Shown here piece after piece: positions 1 to 12,008 of a stretch of DNA of 64,000 nt. The stretch's first letter is position 1, and the number at the start of each line of letters is the position of its first letter. Position numbers and translations under genes: made by a program. This stretch comes from Chamaea fasciata (lineage: Eukaryota > Chordata > Aves > Passeriformes > Sylviidae): positions 92,272,646 to 92,336,645 of the forward strand of contig JARCOQ010000003.1 in NCBI GenBank assembly GCA_029207755.1, in the 5' to 3' direction. The notes under the pieces were generated by a model that saw nothing but the letters and a program-made list of their open reading frames with translations, searched no databases and was not told the origin of the DNA.

Positions 1-3000
1 TTTGTATATATATGCATACATACATACATATAATTGCAAATAATGCATAATACTTAATATTCCATTACACCATTTACCACATGTCTAGTAAAAGATTAAT
101 GACTCTATTTCCCCTTGTTACCAAGTATTATGGCATGAAATTGGGCAGTAGGAAAAAATAACTGCAGCATTAACCTCTAACAGTTTTATAAAGCATTAAT
201 TAAATAGGAAGGCTAATTATCCTGATATACTTTGTCCTATCATACACTGTAATAATACAGAGTTACCCAAGAGTTATGGAGTTTGGGATTTTCAGAGAAG
301 ATTAGTATCCCTATGCAATGAAATTCTTCTACAATACTATTTCATTATATTGTATAAATTGCTTCATAAATCAGGTTACTAAATTATACGTGGTGTTTCT
401 AAATAAGCCGTCATCACAGCAGGAGTTTAAATATCTTTTACAATGCTATGCAAAAATCTTGCTGTGAAAAGAACTACTGCCTAAATATATTTGTGAAGAA
501 AAGCATCCCTTATAGCTACAAGCAAAATAACATGCTTCATCAATTATTTAATGCGTAATTTGCATATATAATTTGTAAAATAAGCAGAAGAAAGCTTCTA
601 TTAAAATATAAAAAACAAGGTGCAATCTGATTGAATTATGGATGGTTAAAATGAATTGTTATCCAGCTAGGAAGCTGAAACTGCCATTAACTAATTTTCA
701 TATACAATTATAGAACGTTACCGATTATTCAAAGAAAATGTTCACACTATAGGCTAAATTGACATTCAATTCTGCTATTTTTAAAGTCAAAGGTTTAAAA
801 ATAAGCAACAATTCAGCAATTGCAATTTTGTATAAATTAAACATTCATGTAAAATATATCCTTTATTTAAATATATACTTTAACACTTTCATGTAATTTC
901 CTTGTTTTTTATTCTATATACAGCTCTGTTAAAAATATAGGACAGTAAATAGGTTGGCAAAAGTAGGTCTGTGTAGATTCAAATAGTGTATTTAAATTAT
1001 GAAGGCATTCAGAATTTGTGGGTGGGTGAATTCAGATTTCTAGAACATAAAAAATATGAAAGCAGCTTTAATTAAAGAAAGAAGTATGACACTGGTCTAT
1101 GCAGTGAAGGTATGCTGCAGAATATAGACACCCTTACTGTTAAGTCCTTTGGAAGAGTCAGAGACTTCCCACCTCCTGCAAGATTTCCACTTTCTGCAGA
1201 ATCTCGTATTGCACTTGTGTAAATGTTGAGATCCTAATTTTCTAAATCCTCATTGTGGGAGAATATATTCAGAATTTGATAGAAGGTCTTGGACTATTTT
1301 CTTTTTTCAGAATTTGTTCTCTACATTACAGAACACTTTGGAAAATAATTTCACTGTGTTGGTGCAGTATCTCACTGTCATTGTTAGCCTGTGACACTGG
1401 AATGTGTCTATTCCTGCACCTCTCCTGAGCAGAATTGTGCAGTACCAGTGTCATGTACGTTTGGAACAGGGAAGTTTTGTTAGGTGACAGCTAATTTCTG
1501 AGCTTTAGAGCACTTTGTGTCCACTACTCTTTCTTCACTTTGAAAAAGGGCAGTAAAAAAATTACACAAATTTCCTCAATAATATTCATTTAGGAGATTG
1601 AAATACTTTTGAATAAGAATGAAGACAACAAGAAAGAACTAAAATGAAAATAAATACATTGATTTACTTTTAGCAGGAAAGGACTAGTTGCTAGGGGGAG
1701 GGGATTATTCAGCATTTGTCCCACCACTGAAATCAATAGAACAAATTGTTCTTAAACAAACAAACAAGCAATAAGGTCAGCTACTTCTTTTTAAAAAAAC
1801 AAATGGAAAGAAAAATCTTGAAAAATCACAAAGTCCCTGGCTAAGTTTTTTGTTTTATGTTGACATACTTGAAAAAGAAGGGACTGTAAGTGTGGTGCTC
1901 TGGCCCATATGTATGCTTCTATCATACATGCTATCTGATTTCTGGTAAGAATGACAAGATTGATTTTTTATATATCAAAGTAATGTAAGTTTTAATACAC
2001 ATGATGGCAATCAAAAATTTTTCATTCTGAAACATTTTAATCTATCGGGAAATAAGTTTATTTCACAGCCCACATTGTTTCTAATAATACAAGCACTTGT
2101 TTGATTTCTGTCTTCACTGTCACAATATTTTCTGCTTCAGACTTTTAACATGAAAGAGGTTCTCCTGCATAAGCAAAAGATGTGTCCAAAAATATGCATA
2201 TTTTCCCTAGTTTCATGCTTTTGAACTGAACTCTGAAGCTTAGTGCCTCTGCTAGAGGAACTATAAAGTCAGTGAATTAACAAATTAACAAGAGCGAAAT
2301 AGTATGGTTTCTCTAAGCCGGCATTTTATATGGCATATATTATTCTATTCAAGAAGCAACTTTTTATTGCTGTATCAGCTTTTCTTTCATGTATTTGAAG
2401 TTATATGGTAAACCTGATTCATACTGAGTAGTCATATTCCTTTCTCAATTCTACCAGACCTGGTTTTAAGTAGTCAGCAAATGCATCTGCAGTGGAAAAC
2501 ATCAGAGGCTAAAATGAAAAGCACTTATGTTGACAATAAAAATATAGCATGAAGCAGTGTCACCTGCTAGTATATTACTCTCTTGTATCTATGGAATATA
2601 CTAAAAATTTAGTCCACATTTTAGAGTATGAAAGTTCAAAAGCACTTAAAATACAATAAATGATAGTAGTTTCTGGTGTAGTCCTCAAGTGGAAGTGCTA
2701 ATGTGTAAGATAGGCTTGGTTTGATGGAGAATGAAACATTTTGGAGAGGCAGAGCTGAATCCCACACCACTGTTATTTTAAAAAACAGAACATGCCCTCA
2801 ATTTGAGTCAGGTTTGCTAGAAATTTTTTTTTTCTGTTTTTCAGTTTCCAGTTCTTACTCTGCCATTGCTTCTTGTCTTACTGTATGTACTGCATTTTAG
2901 TTTTGTTCAGAGCAGCCCATGTGATGCTGTGTTTCATATTTGGGACCAAAACAATGCTGATGAAACATCAGAGTTGTGGCTGTCATTGAACAGTGCTTAC

Positions 3001-3469
3001 ACACTGTTCAGATTTTTCTAGCTATCTCACTTTTTCATAGTTTTTTTCCCCTTTCTTTTGAAAATCTGTCATTACTTTCGAACTGTCTGATTGTTGCCAT
3101 TTAAATCCAGATCTTGTTCCTTCTGTATTTGAATCAGGCAACTGGGTTCCCACTAAGGAAGGCCTGGAAGAAGAAGAGTAGATGGCTGTGCAAGGGAAGA
3201 TCAGTTCTCCTTTCAACATCTAAAACTGGGTATTTTTTGGTTGCTAGAAGTGGCGAGTTCTACAGGCACATCACACTTCAGAGTCTTAGATTTTGTTAAA
3301 TTTGGTGTGTATTTGGGATGTATTGCTTAAACATCTTTCTTTCAATCATCTTGAATTACTGTTTCCCAAAGGACTCCTATTCAGCCATTTTTAGTAGATG
3401 ATGGAAGAGCAATGGTCCTTTTGCAACACATACAAGTTTTGAAGGTGGTGCTAATACATTCCCATGGAA

Positions 3470-3473
<4 letters not shown>
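1..3473. other. AT-rich intronic sequence, no feature seen
   Basis: It opens with a short CATA/TATA-rich run (about 1-35). Otherwise I see no gene, recognisable repeat end or conserved-looking motif. Confidence 0.6.
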
Positions 3474-3528
<55 letters not shown>

Positions 3529-3537
3529 TGTGTGTGT
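3474..3537. repeat. T42 followed by (TG)11 simple repeat
   Basis: An uninterrupted run of 42 T (3474-3515) passes directly into TG dinucleotides up to 3537. On the complementary strand this reads (CA)n-poly(A). It is probably a polymorphic microsatellite, and the run length may be an assembly estimate. Confidence 0.95.
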
Positions 3538-4559
3538 AGACCTGGGTTTTCTTTGTGGTGTTCTCAAAAGTGAATGACATGAATGAACAATTATTTCAAT
3601 TTAATATCATTTAAAAAAGAATAAAAAAATCCAGAGCCGATGCCTGAAAAGGCCCCAAGTGCCTCTGTTAGATAGTTATATACAAGTGAAAAATTAAAAA
3701 AATACATTTCTGAGCAACTTTAAAACAGTTTCAACCATCAACCCTGCCTATATTATTGCTGATATTATTTACCTGTTCTTTGTTCCTGTTTAGCCATCCG
3801 CTGAAGTCCCTTCCCTAAAATACGTATTTAGACATTACTACTTCAATCTTTAAAGAAGTAATATACAACCTCACTGTCAATCTTCTGAAATATTTGCAAT
3901 GAGTGAGATATTCAGGATGAGTGTCACAGGCATTTATCAGCTAAAGGGATGGGAACTCGAAAGTCACCTTTTGAGGGAACCAATAAAACATATATATAGA
4001 ATATTAGGAATGAAACAAAGACTGCTCCTTTTCTTGGCTAGTTTTATTTAGAGTTTAATAAAAGTAAAATAAAAAGGTGAGAACTAACTGTGTCAGCACA
4101 GGATAGTTTACTGCAGTCAGAAATCTAGTGTTTGCATTATTTCCTCACTTACATATAAGAGCTTTCATATGTCTTTAACTTTCACACATGTATACAAACA
4201 TTTCCACAAGGTCCAAACCCTCATCATTCTCCTCAGTAAACAGTCACTTAGCTTGTTTCAGCGTGTTTTGGTTTAAGAGAACACAGTAGTTTCTCTTTTG
4301 CCTTCTTTGTTGCTTATTCTTACACTTTTGTTGATTAGTGCAAGCTCTTCAGTAGACTGACACTCATTTTGTCGGCAGAAGTTGCCTCAAGCCTTGCAAT
4401 TCTGTTCTCCTTTCATGTTTTGCTGCCTCCTGCTGACACTATATGGGAGAGGCACTCACAAGCTTTCAGAACAATACCTTTAAGCTGGAAGTTACAAGGG
4501 GTATAGATAAAGAGAAAGCCTCTCTTGGTAAAGAAATTAATGTGGTAAATATTAAGGAA
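3538..4559. other. Intronic sequence, no feature seen
   Basis: AT-rich intron without recognisable repeat ends or coding signal. Confidence 0.55.
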
Positions 4560-5125
4560 TCCATTCAGTGCAAGTAGCAGGTGAGCAAGATGCAGCTTGA
4601 GCTGCAGGTGGAGCTCTGGTAGTGGAGCCCAAAAACTGGGCAAATAAACTTGGTAAATAAAAGTTGCGGGGACTTGTGGCTCTGCTAGGGGATCGGACAC
4701 TCAGACACATGGCAAGAGCTGAGGACTCTGCTGGAAGAGCCCAGAGCTTGGACTGTGAGGATATAAAAGCCCTGGGGTTTCCTTTTTTTGGTGTCCCTCC
4801 TCAGAGGCATCAGTTTGGGCTGTTACTCTGTTGTTGCACCATGACTAAATTATTTTAGGGATCCAGGTCTGAGACTCTGCAGTGGGCAACTAGAGGTTGA
4901 ACCAGCCCAGGTTTGAGAAAACTTGGTCTCAAGTTTTTGAGACTTGAGAGTGAGACTCGTGAGAGTGGGTGTGCAGGCAGTGAAACAGGGACCCATTGGA
5001 TCACTGGAGCTGCCCACTACGAAGGGACTTTGGTCCCTGCCATGAAAGTCTCTGGTGGTGGGAGTGTGACTGCCAGAGTGTGGCTCCTGTATGGTCAGAC
5101 AGGAAAGTTTCCTTACCAATAAAAT
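4560..5125 (+). mobile_element. Solo ERV LTR, family A copy 1
   Basis: This copy is clearly related to 22580-23190. Shared segments include ATGCAG-TTGAGCT with GAGCCCAA near the left end, GGGTTTC near the middle, GAGGCATCAG, GAGACTCTGC, GTGAAACAGGG, GGTGGGAGTGTGACTGCCAGA, ATGGTCAGAC and GTTTCCTTA, in the same order. A TATA box (ATATAAAAGC, 4761-4770) supports an LTR read on the + strand. The polyadenylation-signal position reads ACTAAATT, so AATAAA is lost. Exact ends and a target-site duplication were not established. The open frames across it (about 60-110 codons) are not retroviral genes. Confidence 0.75.
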
Positions 5126-7450
5126 GTAAAAACAGAAAATTGTGTTTAATTCAGACAACAATTGTGCGAAATTCAGATGACAAAACCTTTTTGATGAAAA
5201 TTAGAGAGAAAGAGACATTAAAGGGATGTGACACAATTTGCTCTAACAGCAAGCTTATTAACACTTCATGTTTAAAATGTTGTTCTCTACCAAAAGTTAA
5301 AAAGATCCATATGCTGCACTCCAGCTAATTAAAGCTCATAAGGAAAAATGCTTGGCAAAAACAGAAGAGACAAATCTTCCCTGTTAGCTGGAATTGGATT
5401 ATGGTTTTGGAATTCTGCAGTGCTGCAGCAGCTATTTTGTATTCCATGTCAATGTATTATACACGTTAAATACAAGTATAGCATTCCTATTGGTCTACTT
5501 GCATTCCTACAACTTAGAGCATTTCTAAGGTGACTCTTTTGTCTAACAATAAATATTTTAGTACTCTTTCTCTTGACACTTTTACATAATAACAACATGA
5601 TATATATCTATATCATAGATATATAGGAAAAGAGTAGTGATTTTCTCTCACAAAAAGTAGAAATAACATCTCAATGAGTCACATTTTTGTTAAAGCTGCA
5701 TACTTTTAAAATAAGTTATAATTCATTTCTCACAAAAAATATATTTACATTACATTACAATAATGGTTTTGGCCAATGTCCAAGCCTAGTCCTAATTTTT
5801 CACATCGTTGGGAATGTTTTCTCCATGCCTGACACTAGTCCTGACTAATGTATAGGTAATCTGTGTTTGAGGAGACAGTAGATTTTCAATTTGTTCTTTC
5901 ATCTTGATTGTTGATTAAATTGGTTGTGCTAAGGCTTTAACTTTGAAAAAAAACTAAACAAAAATTTAGTCTAAAACATAAATTCAGTAGTGAAATTTAC
6001 AGAGCCCAGGATAGAAGGGCTTAGGCCAGTGAGCATTGAGTAGCCCTATCTGTCACATTGTTATCAGCTAGATCTTGAATGATACTTTCCAAATAAATTC
6101 AAATAAAACAAATATTATTCAAAGATACATCTTAGAAATTAATTATTAAAGTGTTTTAACTTGTGGCATTAAAAAAAAAAAAGAAAAATAATACTTTGTC
6201 AAATTCCATTTCACAGTATTTTAACTGGAAAAAAATCCTCATAAAAGCTTAACTATAATGGCTTCAAATGTTGTATAGCTATTTAGAATTCTCCATAGAC
6301 AAAGGGCTGCACACCATTACCTGTAACTGTTTAGCTGAAGAAAAGCAACAACTTTGAATCCAAAAGATAGGGCTTTTGGGACCTCAGGAAACAACATACA
6401 TGCAATGTCAGTACAAAGTATGTGCTCCTAGTTTCTCACAGTTATACCCTTGTTGTCACAAAGCAGAAAAGGGCGCACAGGCTTAGTTCTTCAATAGCAT
6501 GGCAATTGCATCAAAGATTCACAACATGATTACAGCAGAGAAAAAAAAAAAAACCTTACAACACCCCTACCCCCCAAAAAAAACCCCAACCCAAGCAAAA
6601 AAGCCCCCACCTGGTACCTGGGTAGAAATTACAATTTAAAGGAAATAATCTGGGAGCAATAAGTCTTTTCTTAAATGCATTTGTTTACATTCCTCATAAT
6701 ATTAAGCACTTCTAAGAAAGATGACAAAATAGAAGAAAATTATTAGTTGAGAGGTTAAGAGTAGAAATTGATGTTGTGGTTAACATGCTTAATTTTTGAC
6801 AGGACCTTACTGGGATTTCTGTTAGCCCATGTCTTATAACAGGAAAAGGTTGGCAAAATTAATGTTATATGTACAACACCAGTTTCTACACCAAAATTGT
6901 GTTTAACAGGGAAGACTAAAAAGGATGCAAATTTGTGACAGTCATGTAATGGATCCTTGTTTTAAATATATAGGAAGTAAAAATAGTTATGAAGAAGAGA
7001 AGTAAAAACATGATATGTGATATTAGAACACTTTCACAAAATTTAAAAGAGCAAAGATTACTTCAAATCTCTCCTATTATGCTGTTTAGGTAAAAAAGAT
7101 TAGTTTGCATAATGATAACTTAAACTTGTGGGTCATAAGAATTGCTATGGTCCCTGTGATGCTTACTTCTGGGTTGCAGAGTCCAAATAATCATAGTGAC
7201 GTGTATGTACTACAGTTTGACTATTACTTTTCATTAAACTGAAGTTTTCCATCTTGGTAATAAGTTACAGAGTAATATTTTATGTTTTCTTAAATAATTT
7301 GTTCTAGTTGTCAGAAAGATATTTATTTCACAACATATTAGAGCTGAACAAAATATTTTGGTGCCCCTCCTCCTGAGACAATGCCCTAACCAGCATGTTG
7401 GAGCCATTCAGTTCTAATTTTCTGACCAAGTGGTTAGGAATTTGGAAGTT
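5126..7450. other. AT-rich intronic sequence
   Basis: It contains a small perfect inverted repeat at 5601-5625 and an A/C-rich patch at about 6540-6605. Nothing else is recognised. Confidence 0.55.
5601..5625. repeat. Perfect 11-bp inverted repeat with 3-nt loop
   Basis: TATATATCTAT (5601-5611) is followed by ATC and then its exact reverse complement ATAGATATATA (5615-5625). It is made almost only of A and T, so a weak hairpin or chance origin is plausible. Confidence 0.9.
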
Positions 7451-7490
7451 TGTTTTTTGTTTTGTTTTGTTTTGTTTTGTTTTGTTTGGT
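7451..7490. repeat. (TTTTG)n simple repeat
   Basis: About seven units of TTTTG, slightly irregular at both ends. It is followed by a short TGGGTTTTTTT stretch. Confidence 0.9.
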
Positions 7491-10400
7491 TGGGTTTTTT
7501 TTTAATTGTTAGAAGCCTACTAGCTACAGCAATCACATAACAATGGTAATTACAGGTATCTGATCAAGTCAGAGGAAGAAACAATAATTTTTCCCTGCCC
7601 CAAATTAGGAGCCTCCCTGTATAAGAACTGAACAATACTACCTTCTGTGACATAACATGAATGTCAAACAAGCCTACTCAACTGTTTCTTGGTTTACTTT
7701 TTATGTAACAAAAGTTCATCTTAACAATTTTAGTTTGGTTCATAGAAAATTGAGAAAACAGATCAATGTTAAGTAGCTATCCCAGTGTATAGTGATTCAC
7801 CTTTGAAGTACAACATGAATAATTTCTGTAATAATAATTTCTGTGTCAGAAAAAAATGCTTGTTACATTTTTTATTCAGATTTCTTTTCCCCAGAAGTGG
7901 GAACTGTAAGGTTGCAAGTGTAGAACTCCTGATTCTTGGTAGGGGTTGCAGTAAGGGCCATTCTTGCTTGAATGGCATCCCTGAAAACTTAATGATTAGT
8001 CAAGAATCAGCCTCAGACAAAATTTTCAAAATGTTATATGCAAATATTAGGATGGGTTGCACCATCACTAAATTACTGTAAAGAAATTTTAAGAACCTCA
8101 GGAAGCAGTTGAGCATCTTGAATAACTGGGGGGTGACTCATGCTTGCATTGCAATGAAGCAGTGCCTGAATTTGTCTCCAGAACTGCACTTCTAAAGGCT
8201 GATTAAGGATTTATGTCTGTATCATCTTTTTATATTTGTCCTTCAGGTTAGCTGGAATGCCAGTTCTAATTCAGAAGCATGGAGTGGAATTGTGAATGTA
8301 GCACTGTGCTAACAAAACCTTAATGCTTTTGGGTCAAAACATACATGCAGAAGACTTGATGCACTTGCATCATGGTAAATATCTTGTCATTTGAAGACAT
8401 GATTTATTCACTAATAAGACAAATTTTAAGCATTTTAGAATAAACACTGGACAGTAAAATTTAGGGAAAATTATTTCTTTTTTCTTTGAGAAAATCTTAC
8501 TCAAATTTATTGGAAGGTCTCTGGTATAATCCAAATATTCATGACACATAGCATTAATTACTGCACCTGTAATTCATCCATTTTAATATTTTAAATCAAT
8601 TGCATATTTAGCATGTACATGCATCAAAGCAAAGCCTAAATGTAAACGTAGAAAGATCAAAGTTCAAATTTTCTTTACAGTATATGATTTAAAATTACTT
8701 TTGTTAAATTTCTCCTATATCCTGTTAAAAGTCTCACAGAAGGAGCACAACAATATAAATACATAAATGAACAAGGGTTATGCCATGCATTTTTTGGCAT
8801 CTTCTTGGAACAACCTGGTTACTTTGTTCTGTTTGCTGCAATCCAGTAACAAACCAAATTTGTGCCAACCAAAGATAACTCATTATAAAACCCCTGTAAC
8901 CAAATCTGGTGTGATTTCCTGGTCACAGCACTGCCTGTCAGGATGAAGACTGAGCTCTGTAACAACCAAACACATATACCATAAGCCTTTTTCAATGCCT
9001 GAGAAACAGAAACAGATTTTAAATCTTTCGTATGTAGTAAGAATAAATTTCTTCACAAAGGTAACTGAAACTTAACTTTTTTTTTCTCCCCTACACTCTC
9101 TGAACAAGCATAAAATGAAATGGATCCAGAGGTTAAGTATGAGTTGTTTTGTGTTTCTTCCTGGCTGTAAACTTGTAGAGGCACTCTATTAGAGTATCAA
9201 GAATTTGACATAATTAATTTTATCACGTGGATAACTTAAAAAAAAACTATTTTGAAGGAAATGTAGCTTTTCTGTTGAAGTTTGAATTTATTTACTTTTC
9301 TGGCAGCTTTTAAAACATATTTCTTTGGTCTTATCTCAAGCAAAGCATCACAGGAAAGTTATATAAAACCGTTATTATGATCTGTGAGTTGTTGTTTTGT
9401 GTTTGGGGGTTTTTAGGGGAGTTTGTGGGGGGTTTTTTTCTTCTTTTTGGTTGACTGGTTAGTTGTTGGGTTTGGGGGGTATTTTTGATTGTTTTTTTCT
9501 AAAAGATTTAATTTCTTTTTCATGGAACAGTGTTTGTTTATTTGTACGTTTTCCTTTACCCGTTCCTATTAGCAGGCTGAGACAAGAATTTATTTTGCAT
9601 CCCCTCCCCTTTTTCTGTGCATTTATGACTTTAAGAACCAAGTTCATATTTCATTTTTGCGTCTTTTTAGTAGGTGTGAAATAATTCATTATTATACCAT
9701 CTCAGATATCTCTTTTTCACTGCAGTTTATCATATTCTCATATTCTTTTTTTTCCAACCGTCTAAGGTGGACAAGAGAGAGCTTCCTTTGTAAGATGAAG
9801 TATATGTACTCTACTACCTTGAATGGTAGTTATTCATCTTATTACAGCTATTCAAAATACTTATTCAGGAATTCCTCTCAACTGTGTGAGATTCATGGAC
9901 TTCACTTCCTGTATTTTAGAGGCTTGCTGTTCATTTGACTTTCAGATATTTTTGTACTTGGAAGTCATCCAGTGGATTTGCTCTTAATTTCCTCTTCTAA
10001 GATGCGCTCAAAAGTAATTGCCTTTTCCTTTCTCTTATTCTCTCTTGCTTCTATTTTTAACCTGTGAAAGTAATCTACTGTCTTTGAAGCAGCAGTCATA
10101 GTTTTGTGATGGTCACTCTGAGGTTGAGTTCTGGTCTACCTGCCCTAGAACTGCTTGGTTATGATTAAATAAGATATTATCCTGTTTCATGCTGACTGAC
10201 CTCACTGTGTTAGTTTCTTAATAAAGACAAATATGAAGACATGTTTCATCTATTTCTGTGATCTCTTTAGTCCCTCAGTTCTGTTCAAGCCAATATGGAT
10301 CATACAGTTTAATGCTATCATAGTCCTGGGAATCAATCTTAAACAAGCCTAGTCCCTCAAAAAAAAGGTAGAAATGTGGAATTAAAATTTACTATTTTTT

Positions 10401-10974
10401 GTAACTCCTACATTTCTGCTGTTATGTCTTCTTTAGCCCTTCAGTATTTCCTTTTTGCCTATGTCAAAACAGGGAGGGCTTGCTACCCTGCAAGCGAAAT
10501 GAGACAAGAACAATAACAGTGCAAACATAAGCAAGGACTACCCCAAAAAGGAGTCAGGATGTTAAATGGCAAGTCTGTCTCAGAGTCAGGACCAGACAGT
10601 CCAGACATCATGTGACAAGCTCAGTGCAGAAGCAGATTTCAGGCCAAGCCAAGGCACCAAAGCCAAAATCAGCCATGGGAGGTCCAAGACAGCATAGGCA
10701 CATTGGCTGCACAACTGCAACCCAGCATGGATGAGATCAGTGGTACAGTCACAGTTTATTAACACTTCCTGAGGAACAAAATATAGATCTTAATTCTACC
10801 TTTTTTCATAGATAACCCAGTCTTAGATTCAGCCAGTTCAGCTCTGACTTAGCCAGCCAAACTTCCTAAAGGGCAGTGCACTTCCAGCTCTCTAGGTGTC
10901 ATGGAACATTGCTCTGTTTGCCTTAGCTTTGTGAAATTTTGTGACTGGCCAGATATTCTTTGCTGATTATCTTC
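7491..10974. other. Intronic sequence with two repeat-like stretches of unknown family
   Basis: The stretch 8780-9010 is less AT-rich and has a TATA-like ATTATAAAAC followed by CCTGTCAGGATGAAGACTGA, which could be a degraded LTR. The stretch 10480-10860 has a run of related GCCAAGCC/AAGCCAAAATCAGCC words and is unlike unique intron. I cannot name either. The remainder is AT-rich, with a T/G-rich patch at about 9395-9500. Confidence 0.4.
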
Positions 10975-12008
10975 AGTGACCAGTTGACCCACCCAGCAGA
11001 TGAGGGAAAGACTGTGGATATAGTCTACCTGGACTTCAGTAAAGCTTTCAAGACTGCCTCCCATGGAGAAACTGGCAGTCCAGGGCTTTGAAGGTGCACA
11101 CTTCACTGGGTTAAAAACTGGCTGAATAGCCAGGCCCAGAGAGTGGTGGTGACTGAAGTTACAACCATCTGGCAGCCAGTCATAGGTGTTGTCCCCAGAG
11201 TTCAGTATTGAGGCTAGTCCTGTTTAATATCTTCATTCATGATCTGGATGAGTGTATCAAGTACTTTGCAGACAACACCATATTGGGCTGGCCTGTTGGC
11301 TGAGGGATCTGAACAGTCTGGACCAACAGTCTGAGGACAGCGGTCTGAGGTATCAACAACGCCAAATGCCGGGTCATGCACTTGGGTCACAGCAACCCCT
11401 GCAGTGATACAGGCTGGAGGCAGAGTGGCTGGAAAAGCCTGGCAGAGAAGGACCTGGGGGTGCTGGTCTTCAGCCAGCTGAGCATGAGCCAGTGTTTGCC
11501 CAGGTGGCACATAAGGCCATTGACATTCTGGCTTGCATCAGAAAATAGCGGAGTGTGTCCAGAGAAGCACAACAAGGCTGATGATATATCCAGAGAATGA
11601 GTCTCATGAGGAGCAGCTGAGGGAGCTGGGATTGTTTAGCCTGGAGAAAAGGAGGCTCAGGAGAGACCTTACCACTCTCCACAACTGTCTGAAAGGAGGC
11701 TGGAGCCAGGTGGTGGTCAGTATCTTCTCCCAGGCAACCAGCACCAGAACAAGAGGAAATAGCCTCAAGTGGTGCCAGGGGAGGTTCAGATTGAACATCA
11801 GGAAGAATTTTTTCACTGAAAGAGAATTTAGGCATTGGAATGGGCTTCCCAGGGAGGTAGTGGTGTCACCATCCCAGGAAGTATTCAAGAAAACTCTGGA
11901 TATGGCATTTATTGGTATGGTTAAGTTGACAAGGTGTAGTTCAGTCAAAGGTTCAACTAAATTATCCTGGAGATCTCTTTCCAACCTTAATGATTCCATG
12001 ATTCAATA
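10975..12008 (+). mobile_element. CR1 LINE fragment, 5'-truncated, with reverse-transcriptase remnant and 3' end
   Basis: CR1 is the dominant non-LTR retrotransposon of birds. At about 10999-11070 one frame reads DEGKTVDIVYLDFSKAF, matching the reverse-transcriptase motif-A region of CR1 ORF2. Further along, GGCCCAGAGAGTGGTGGTGA and a frame reading VLFNIFIHDLDE (about 11218-11253) continue the same ORF. The element then runs into the typical CR1 3' region (GAGGAGCAGCTGAGGGAGCT, then GGAGAAAAGGAGGCTCAGG, then CAGGAAGAATTTTTTCACTG). It ends with TTTCCAACCTTAATGATTCC and an ATTC-type tail. Frames are broken and parts of ORF2 are missing, so it is dead. The 158-codon open frame at 11533-12009 is the translated 3' region, not a gene. 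Confidence 0.93.
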
